A DNA stretch of 64,000 bases, from assembly GCF_021650975.2 (NCBI RefSeq), contig NZ_CP091285.1, positions 434,001 through 498,000 on the forward strand. The letters are read 5' to 3'. The stretch comes from Flavobacterium jumunjinense (lineage in GTDB: Bacteria > Bacteroidota > Bacteroidia > Flavobacteriales > Flavobacteriaceae). The notes beneath the pieces were generated by a model. That model had not been told where the DNA came from, did no database searches, and saw only the letters and a list, made by a program, of their open reading frames with translations. Numbering within the stretch: position 1 is the stretch's first letter; each line of letters opens with the position of its first letter. This document shows, piece by piece, positions 54,816 to 60,401 of this stretch. The position numbers and the translations under genes were made by a program.

Positions 54816-54862
54816 CAAAGTTAAGATAGCTATTTCACATTAAAAGTTAGCTATTTTACACA
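54816..54862 (-). promoter_or_regulatory. arsS promoter with 21-bp-spaced direct repeats
   Basis: The minus-strand box TAACTTTG (54816-54823) fits TAnnTTTG exactly. Directly upstream are two direct repeats, plus-strand AGATAGCTATTTCACA (54824) and AGTTAGCTATTTTACA (54845), with starts 21 bases apart. They cover the -33 position, where no TTG occurs. This is the typical layout for an AraC-type activator. It implies a second start of transcription inside the arsenosugar run. Confidence 0.6.
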
Positions 54863-54871
54863 AACAGAAAA

Positions 54872-55207
54872 CTACATTGATAGTTTATTGTATTTGTTCA
54901 TCATTTGTACTCCATGTACTAATGCTGCTCCTCCTTTTATTGCTGCAGTAACATGAACCGCTTCCATCATTTCTTCTTTGGTTATTCCTCTTTTTAATCC
55001 ATCACCCGTATAGGCATCAATACAATATGGACATTGCACTGCATGAGAAACGGCTAAAGCTATTAATGATTTTTCACGAGCTGAAAGGCTACCCTCTTCA
55101 AATACTTTTCCATAATATTCAAAAAAACTATTTCCTAGTTCTTCGTTCCATTCTACTATTTTACCGAATTTTTTTAAGTCTTTTGGATCGTAATATGATT
55201 TTTCCAT
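54872..55207 (-). CDS. Arsenosugar-associated AhpD/CMD peroxidase-like protein
   Basis: A 111-residue carboxymuconolactone decarboxylase-family protein with CPYCIDAYT (CxxC), a SHAVQCPYC core and the GGAALVHGVQMMNKY tail. Such proteins accompany ArsS and are annotated as the arsenosugar-biosynthesis-associated peroxidase-like family (TIGR04169). It may reduce peroxides or handle the thiol state of arsenic substrates. It lies 3 bases after the rhodanese gene and 92 bases before arsS. Confidence 0.88.
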   Translation of the reverse strand: MEKSYYDPKDLKKFGKIVEWNEELGNSFFEYYGKVFEEGSLSAREKSLIALAVSHAVQCPYCIDAYTGDGLKRGITKEEMMEAVHVTAAIKGGAALVHGVQMMNKYNKLSM

Positions 55208-55210
55208 AAA

Positions 55211-55705
55211 TTATTTTATATATATTTTAGTTCCTTTTGTTAAATATTTACCCCATTCTTTTGAAAAGGCATGAACACTTTCTGTCGTTTCATTATTATT
55301 ATCTACCACGAGGTTATCTTGATTTTTCCATTCAAAAATACCTCCATAAAGATTTTCTACATTTGTGTATCCTAAGTTTATTAGCTTTTCACCTATTTGC
55401 TCGCTACGAACTCCTAAAGAGCAGTAGACTACTATTTTAGATTGCTTGTTTGGAAATTGCTTTTCGAATGATTTTGAATTGAATTTTGTATGTCCAACAT
55501 AGATTGCTTTTTCTAAATGACTAACATCGTATTCCTTTTGTTCTCTGGCATCTAAAAGCACTATTCCTTTTCTGTTTTTAAGTTCATTAACTGTAATGTA
55601 AGGAACGGTATTCTTATTGTATTTTTGCAATACTTCTGGAATTGTTTTTTGAGAAAACCCAAAACCAAAAACAAGAACAAAAAGAAATGTTATTATTTTT
55701 TTCAT
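55211..55705 (-). CDS. Secreted rhodanese-like protein
   Basis: A 164-residue protein with a signal peptide (1-18, ending GFSQ) and a rhodanese domain: KGIVLLDAREQKEYDVSHLEKAIYVGH, then IVVYCSLGVRSEQIGEKLI. The active-site Cys is in YCSLGVRS. It would transfer or bind sulfane sulfur in the periplasm. It is the first gene of the arsenosugar run; periplasmic thiol-arsenic chemistry is a possible reason for its place there. Its leader matches that of the DUF547 gene at 41.1 kb. Confidence 0.88.
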   Translation of the reverse strand: MKKIITFLFVLVFGFGFSQKTIPEVLQKYNKNTVPYITVNELKNRKGIVLLDAREQKEYDVSHLEKAIYVGHTKFNSKSFEKQFPNKQSKIVVYCSLGVRSEQIGEKLINLGYTNVENLYGGIFEWKNQDNLVVDNNNETTESVHAFSKEWGKYLTKGTKIYIK

Positions 55706-55786
55706 ATATGTGAAAATTTATTTGTTAGCGTCCATATATGGTATCGCTTTTTATTTATTGGCGTTTGCATTAAGGCAATTTCATAG
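55706..55786 (-). promoter_or_regulatory. Leader region shared with the DUF547 gene, copy B
   Basis: Directly before the rhodanese start the plus strand carries CATATATGTG, GTTAGCGTCCATATATGGT and ATCGCTTTTTATTTATTGG, followed by TTAAGGCAATTTCATAG. These blocks match copy A at 41.1 kb in the same order. CCATATATGG is a perfect inverted repeat. Minus-strand TAACTTCG at about 55816-55823 is a weak -7 candidate. The remaining bases to 56131 hold the 11-bp tandem repeat and no gene. Confidence 0.5.
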
Positions 55787-55925
55787 AATAAGCATCATCT
55801 TTATTAAGTATTTAGACGAAGTTACAATAACTTCCTGACATTTTTTCTACAGATAAACTTATATACGTATTTTTTGTTGTCTTAGTTTTACAAATTTATT
55901 GTTTGGCTTATACTCAACTTATATT

Positions 55926-55987
55926 CGGCTTTGATACGGCTTTAATACGGCTTTGATACGGCTTTGATACGGCTTTGATACGGCTTA
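55926..55987. repeat. Tandem 11-bp repeat (CGGCTTTGATA, about 5.5 copies)
   Basis: Five full copies of CGGCTTTGATA (one with a G to A change) and a partial sixth copy, CGGCTTA, lie head to tail in the non-coding stretch between the arsenosugar run and the small-lipoprotein region. The unit is one helical turn long. No open frame uses it. Confidence 0.92.
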
Positions 55988-56131
55988 GTAACTTTTTAAA
56001 AGTCAGACAAATGCATTAATTGTTTTTGAGCGTTTTGTTTTCTTTGTAATTGTTAATTTTTTTTCTAGATTAGCTTAATATAACATGATTTTTTTTTTAC
56101 ATTTCAATGTAACGATTTCTCAAATTAGTAA

Positions 56132-56209
56132 GGTTGCACTTCTTTTTATATTAAAACAAATGATGAAGCAGAAGTAATTGATTGGTGTAAAACAGTAGCT
56201 ATTATTTAA
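56132..56209 (+). pseudogene. C-terminal protein fragment, likely a displaced toxin tail
   Basis: A 25-codon open frame without a start reads GCTSFYIKTNDEAEV and ends WCKTVAII, its stop lying 15 bases before the next lipoprotein gene. It looks like the end of a larger protein that has been cut off. The same arrangement recurs three times downstream, which is why I call it a tail fragment. By itself it is weak evidence. Confidence 0.45.
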
Positions 56210-56224
56210 AAATGAAAACACATT

Positions 56225-56785
56225 ATGAAAATCTCAAAAATAATTCTCCTCATTATAATAATAGTATTTATGAAATCATGTAAAAATGATGAAATAGATT
56301 ATGAAAACATAATACAAAAAATAGAAAAAGTTGGTGTAGATAATTTTTATAACATTCAATTTGAATCTAGGAATAAGCAAGAAGGTAAAAATGTAATTTA
56401 TAGATTTATTGTTTATGATGACAGTACAAAATATATTTTACCAAATTACGACTATTTTGATAGGGATAAAATTATGGATTCTTCTTTTTGTGATGTAAAA
56501 AAAGTCTCAATGATATATAATAAAACTAAAAAAACAGATTATGATTTTGTAAAAGAAATTTCTAATAATAAATTAGTTAATTATAATAAATTAGACTTTT
56601 ATAAAATTTATAATGATAAAAAAAACATGGGAGATTTAATAGTTTTTTATGAATCAGAATGTGAGTTCTATATTTACAGTAAGGAAGTAGAGCATATTAA
56701 AAGTCCTTTTTGGAAAGAGAAACTAAAAACATCTAAAAAGATAAACTCACACTGGTATTATATCTCTTGTAATGATAATTTATAA
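56225..56785 (+). CDS. Small lipoprotein, candidate immunity protein
   Basis: A 186-residue lipoprotein (signal ending MKSC, then KNDEID). It is very AT-rich and rich in Lys, Asp and Tyr. I do not recognise a family. It is the first of a row of unrelated small exported proteins that each follow a short protein-end fragment, as expected for orphan immunity genes of a polymorphic toxin locus. Confidence 0.62.
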   Translation: MKISKIILLIIIIVFMKSCKNDEIDYENIIQKIEKVGVDNFYNIQFESRNKQEGKNVIYRFIVYDDSTKYILPNYDYFDRDKIMDSSFCDVKKVSMIYNKTKKTDYDFVKEISNNKLVNYNKLDFYKIYNDKKNMGDLIVFYESECEFYIYSKEVEHIKSPFWKEKLKTSKKINSHWYYISCNDNL

Positions 56786-56926
56786 AAAAGCAGCATCGAG
56801 TATTTAATTCAAACAATTACAGCTCGCATATCTTATTTTAAACCCACCAAACTAGAGCGTTTTACAAAAAACATTATTATTTTTCTAATTTTCAATACTA
56901 CATTTTAACTCAACTTCGTAAATCAT

Positions 56927-57400
56927 ATGAAATACTATATGGCACTTCTCCCATTATTATTTTTAATAAACAATGGCTATGGACAAATTCAATGTGAACA
57001 GTATGACCAAATTATATTAGAAATAAAAGAATCGAAAGAATTAAAAGATTACGTTAAAAAAAATAATATAAAAAGAATAAATTTTGACATTCCCCATTTC
57101 TTGTCTCCTTTTTGTGAGAGTGCTTTTCATTTTTATTCAATTAAACTGAGTAAAACTGAGACTGAGTATTGCAAAACTGATAATTGGCTTTTTACTGATC
57201 TTACAATTGAAGAAGCATATTTGAAACAGAAGAGTGATAAAAAAAATACTCTTATTTTGTATTTTTCAAACGTAGTTGAGAATCAAATTATAATAGAAGT
57301 ACGCAGCAAAAAATTTAGCCCCGAAAGTCTTCTTTTTCTATATAAAATAACAGAAAATACAATTGTAAAAACTGAAACCTTATTTAAAATTATAAACTAA
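56927..57400 (+). CDS. Small secreted protein, candidate immunity protein
   Basis: A 157-residue protein with a signal peptide (1-19, ending GYGQ). The body is mixed alpha/beta and has three cysteines (QCEQYD, SPFCES, EYCKTD). No family is recognised. It lies in the same plus-strand row as the other small exported proteins, with about 140 bases of non-coding DNA before it. Confidence 0.58.
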   Translation: MKYYMALLPLLFLINNGYGQIQCEQYDQIILEIKESKELKDYVKKNNIKRINFDIPHFLSPFCESAFHFYSIKLSKTETEYCKTDNWLFTDLTIEEAYLKQKSDKKNTLILYFSNVVENQIIIEVRSKKFSPESLLFLYKITENTIVKTETLFKIIN

Positions 57401-57539
57401 GAATGAAATTTAAAATGCCTAAAATGTGCAATACTAGGTCATCGACTACTACAAATAACAAGTAAAACATCTGCTTTATGACTAGATACCTTATTTTTAA
57501 AAGACCAAAGACTTTACAGAAAACAATAATTTCTTATTT

Positions 57540-57980
57540 ATGAAAAAAACACTCTTTCTTCTATTTATTTCAGTATTGTATTCTTGTAAATCTAGTAGCA
57601 ATATGACTACGAAATCTGAGATTGGATTAATTGAAAATGTAATTTCAACAATCGTCAAAAAAGAGCAACTAAATAGAACTAATTCCAGCAAGGGTGTGTT
57701 TTTCCATATCAACTTAAAAAGAATAAACTCTAATTATTATATCTCTAAAATATCATTAAACAGCTTTACAGGGAATCATTCTTTTAAAAAAGAAAAAATT
57801 CTTGGCTTCGACACTTTCATATATAACAAAAGCAATACGGAATTAAACGAAGTGTTTTTTATTCCTGATTCTAAAACTTGGTCATTACTTCTATTTGTGA
57901 AAAATAATGAAATAATCTCTTTGAAGAAAATTGAAAATTATGAATTAATTGATAATACAATTATTGAAGTAGACTTCTAA
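57540..57980 (+). CDS. Small lipoprotein with a partial second copy nearby
   Basis: A 146-residue lipoprotein (signal ending LYSC, KSSSNM). No known family. The central segment, VFFHINLKRINSNYYISKI through SFKKEKILGFDTFIYNKS, is repeated as a truncated copy at 59.7-59.8 kb (145 of 152 bases identical). The ATG overlaps a TGA of an open frame upstream (KTIISYL) as ATGA, so it may also follow a toxin tail. Confidence 0.62.
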   Translation: MKKTLFLLFISVLYSCKSSSNMTTKSEIGLIENVISTIVKKEQLNRTNSSKGVFFHINLKRINSNYYISKISLNSFTGNHSFKKEKILGFDTFIYNKSNTELNEVFFIPDSKTWSLLLFVKNNEIISLKKIENYELIDNTIIEVDF

Positions 57981-57990
57981 CAATTCGTAA

Positions 57991-58059
57991 ATTGTTAACC
58001 ACTACAAAACAGTTAGACATCCATTAACAGGAAAAATAATTCCAAAACATGAGCTTTAA
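57991..58059 (+). pseudogene. C-terminal toxin-tail fragment coupled to a truncated lipoprotein
   Basis: A 22-residue open frame ends RHPLTGKIIPKHEL. Its TAA stop overlaps the ATG of a truncated lipoprotein as TAATG, a stop-start overlap expected when an immunity gene is translated directly after its toxin. The TGKII motif recurs in the tail at 59.1 kb. No start codon is present, so the toxin body has been lost. Confidence 0.5.
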
Positions 58060-58142
58060 TGAATAATATATATTATTACTTGCTTTTTATTATAATTTTG
58101 AGTTGTAATACTAAAGAAACATTTTTTAAACAACAACAATGA
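58059..58142 (+). pseudogene. Truncated lipoprotein gene (signal only)
   Basis: An ATG frame of 27 codons encodes a lipoprotein signal (YYYLLFIIILSC) and then only a short tail, ETFFKQQQ, before a TGA. That TGA overlaps the next gene's ATG as ATGA. It looks like a gene cut by recombination so that only its start remains between a toxin tail and the next intact gene. Confidence 0.5.
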
Positions 58143-58576
58143 ATTTAAGAACAATTATTTATACAACACTTTTTGTAACATTTATTTCTTGTAGCAAATA
58201 CACATTTACATACATACCTGTAGATGAATATGATAATATTGAGAAATTAAATAAAATAAATGCCGACAATATGAAGTATGATGAGTCATTTTTAACATTT
58301 ACAAAGTCATTTAATGATTATAGAATTAAATTATATCAAAATGATACAATAAAGTTTGATTCTGTTATAACTACTGGTAATCGGCGCATATATGGTATTG
58401 CAAAAACATTTATAGTAAACAGAAAATCTCAATTGAAAATTTATTTTCAGGATATTAATAAACCTTTATATATAAATGAAGAGCAAATGAAAAACTATAA
58501 ATTTATATATATTTCTAAAAAAAACAAAAAAATTGAAATTGAATTTAACAATGGTACAAAGAAGTTTGAACAATAA
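58139..58576 (+). CDS. Small lipoprotein, candidate immunity protein
   Basis: A 145-residue lipoprotein (signal ending FISC, SKYTFTY). Mixed beta-strand content and a charged C-terminus (KKNKKIEIEFNNGTKKFEQ). No recognised family. It overlaps the truncated lipoprotein by four bases and precedes a small membrane protein, so the two intact genes may be one unit. Confidence 0.62.
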   Translation: MNLRTIIYTTLFVTFISCSKYTFTYIPVDEYDNIEKLNKINADNMKYDESFLTFTKSFNDYRIKLYQNDTIKFDSVITTGNRRIYGIAKTFIVNRKSQLKIYFQDINKPLYINEEQMKNYKFIYISKKNKKIEIEFNNGTKKFEQ

Positions 58577-58609
58577 AACAAAACACTCAAAAAAAGAGGA
58601 GAGAATATT

Positions 58610-58846
58610 ATGAAAAACAAAGAGGAAGAGAACACAAAAAAAACATATACATTTTTAAAAATTGTAATACTATCCCTTGTTGTAGGTTTGATAATTAACT
58701 CTATAATTATACTATTTTTACAACAGGTTGAAATTAAAAATTTTAAAGATATCTTTAATAATAATTTAATTATTCCATATGCTATATTTATTATTTTCAA
58801 AGCCTATGAAATTTTTATTGCTTCACCTAATAAAGAAGAAAAGTAG
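58610..58846 (+). CDS. Small two-helix membrane protein
   Basis: A 78-residue protein with a charged N-terminus (MKNKEEENTKKTYTF) and two hydrophobic segments (about 17-37 and 52-70). It follows the previous gene by 33 bases. Function unknown; it may assist or belong to the neighbouring immunity-like lipoprotein. Confidence 0.55.
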   Translation: MKNKEEENTKKTYTFLKIVILSLVVGLIINSIIILFLQQVEIKNFKDIFNNNLIIPYAIFIIFKAYEIFIASPNKEEK

Positions 58847-58922
58847 CTCATGATCTCTGTTCGTATACAAATCATTTCTCGTGGTAATCAAATAAAAAGA
58901 TTTTAGCAAAAAACAAGATTAA

Positions 58923-59063
58923 GTCATATTTTTAATCCCTAATACTGTTAGCAACTGTATTAAAGAAAACAACTATTATACTTTCGGATTAAAACACAAA
59001 GGTTACAATAATTTGTATAACTTAAGCAATACCAATGCTCTTGCACAACATTATGAGTTTTAA
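58923..59063 (+). pseudogene. C-terminal protein fragment, likely a displaced toxin tail
   Basis: A 46-codon open frame with no start reads, near its middle, KENNYYTFGLKHKGYNNLY and ends NLSNTNALAQHYEF before a TAA. The composition is protein-like and richer in Gly, His and Asn than chance frames here. It is followed not by an immunity gene but by another tail fragment, so a recombination junction probably lies between them. Confidence 0.5.
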
Positions 59064-59078
59064 AAACATGTTCAGTAG

Positions 59079-59141
59079 ATGATCCAAAAAACAAGACCTA
59101 GATTTACAGCACCGTCAACAGGGAAAATTATTAGTTTCTAA
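59079..59141 (+). pseudogene. C-terminal toxin-tail fragment before a lipoprotein gene
   Basis: A 20-codon frame ends RPRFTAPSTGKIISF. The PxTGKII segment matches the tail at 58.0 kb. Its stop lies 11 bases before the next lipoprotein ATG, the same toxin-then-immunity spacing seen elsewhere in this stretch. Confidence 0.5.
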
Positions 59142-59152
59142 ATTTTATATAG

Positions 59153-59638
59153 ATGAAATCATTTTTAATAATATTATATAGCCTTATTTTTTCTTGTTCA
59201 TCTGCCCAAGATTGTAGCAAAAGTTCTTTAATAGATATGCAAATCAAACAATCCTTAGAAACTGATATATATTACTTTTTGGATTTTAAGAAAGAAGAAA
59301 TTCCATTGCCTAAATTATTCTACTCTAAAGAAAAAATAGCTCTGAATTTAAAAAGATTTGGAGTTGAGAGTCAAGAAGAAGTTAATAATGAAAATATAAT
59401 ACTGAATCATATAGGTACTTTAAAAGAAGAAAGTAATTATATTGTATTTAATACAGGTTTAGTAGATAATTATATTATGCTTGACATTTTCTTTAAAAGA
59501 GAAGAGTATTTAAATCTCCCAAATAAAAGTGAATATGAAACTTGGAGAAGATATAATGCAGGCATTTCATACCTATTCCATTTTGATGGTAAAGGGTGTT
59601 TAATAGAATTAAAAAAGTATCCAATTAGTTACGATTAA
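59153..59638 (+). CDS. Small lipoprotein/secreted protein, candidate immunity protein
   Basis: A 161-residue protein with an N-terminal signal (LIFSCSSAQDC; either a lipobox at Cys15 or a cut after SSAQ). No family recognised. Acidic and aromatic residues dominate the middle. It follows a toxin-tail fragment and precedes the truncated copy of the lipoprotein at 57.5 kb. Confidence 0.62.
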   Translation: MKSFLIILYSLIFSCSSAQDCSKSSLIDMQIKQSLETDIYYFLDFKKEEIPLPKLFYSKEKIALNLKRFGVESQEEVNNENIILNHIGTLKEESNYIVFNTGLVDNYIMLDIFFKREEYLNLPNKSEYETWRRYNAGISYLFHFDGKGCLIELKKYPISYD

Positions 59639-59679
59639 ACCGATGGATCGGATATCTCAACGCAATGGTAGCGTGGAAA

Positions 59680-59843
59680 TGTTTTTCCATATCAACTTCA
59701 AAAGAATAAACTCTAATTATTATATCTCTAAAATATCATTAAACAGCTTTGCGGGGAATCATTCTTTAAAAAAAGAAAAAATTCTTGGCTTCGACACCTT
59801 CATATATAACAAAAGCAATGAGGAATTAAACCAAACACATTAA
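59680..59843 (+). pseudogene. Truncated duplicate of the lipoprotein gene at 57.5 kb
   Basis: 152 bases (59680-59831) match 57697-57848 at 145 positions with no gaps. The copy lacks the signal peptide and the C-terminal third and is joined to unrelated sequence at both ends. The shared segment encodes FHIN.KRINSNYYISKI through FIYNKS. It is a decayed second copy. Bases 59844-60401 hold a repeat, a palindrome and a promoter but no gene. Confidence 0.82.
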
Positions 59844-59904
59844 AAGCAAAACTAAACCTTGGCATTTTTTTTGCTGTGGGTATACTATTCTACTTCAAAA
59901 TTGC

Positions 59905-60022
59905 TGTGACAAACGTATTTATTTATTTCACTTCGTCACAAAAAGTGTGGCATTCTCTATTTTTAAATCAACAATATCACAAAAACTGTGACAAATTGTT
60001 TCTGAAAGCAAAAAAAATCACA
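59905..60022. repeat. Cloverleaf-like repeat with regularly spaced TCACA/TGTGA motifs, copy 2
   Basis: Outer arms TGTGAC (59905) and TCACA (60018) enclose two inner palindromes of the form TCACA-N5-TGTG (centres 59943 and 59984, 41 bases apart). The spacing and the CTGAAA(A)GCAAA linker match copy 1 at 25.0-25.2 kb. The left inner palindrome has one mismatch (TGTGGC). Confidence 0.6.
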
Positions 60023-60265
60023 AGTATTTTTAAAAAAACAACACGACATTCCTGAATTCCGTGTACAACTTGCTTTTTTATAGTAGGAAATTGCATTGTT
60101 CTAATTATTTTTACAAACGAAATAAAATCTTACAATTTTGTAACTTTTTACTTTTCAATAACGTATAACTATAAAATATATTAAAACAGCTTTAACCAAA
60201 ATGATACTCAAAAATTCAATACTGTTCCCAAGCTTTTGTCTTTTTTCATACTCAATATAAAGGAG

Positions 60266-60295
60266 TTCGTAGAAATACGTACGTATTTCTACGAA
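60266..60295. promoter_or_regulatory. 30-bp perfect palindrome upstream of the repeat-protein promoter
   Basis: TTCGTAGAAATACGT followed directly by its complement ACGTATTTCTACGAA gives a 30-bp palindrome without spacer. Its centre is about 57 bases upstream of the TTG of the promoter. Related ACGTATAAATACGCA lies between them. This is an activator- or repressor-type binding site. Confidence 0.65.
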
Positions 60296-60337
60296 AAAAA
60301 ACAGCCAAAAAACATGAAAATTACGTATAAATACGCA

Positions 60338-60368
60338 TTGACACGCAAACAATAATCATCTAGCTTTG
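60338..60368 (+). promoter_or_regulatory. Consensus-like Bacteroidota promoter
   Basis: TTG (60338-60340), a 20-base spacer and TAGCTTTG (60361-60368) match TTG-N19/20-TAnnTTTG. The predicted start of transcription lies about 25 bases before the ATG at 60402. It drives the T9SS cargo gene and probably the RHS-type gene 24 bases behind it. Confidence 0.75.
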
Positions 60369-60401
60369 TAGCCTATTACTCGCTAATTAACTTTTACATC
60401 T

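Noticed and set aside
55926..55987. CRISPR array
   Set aside because: The units are 11 bp and directly contiguous without spacers, so this is a simple tandem repeat. No cas genes are present.
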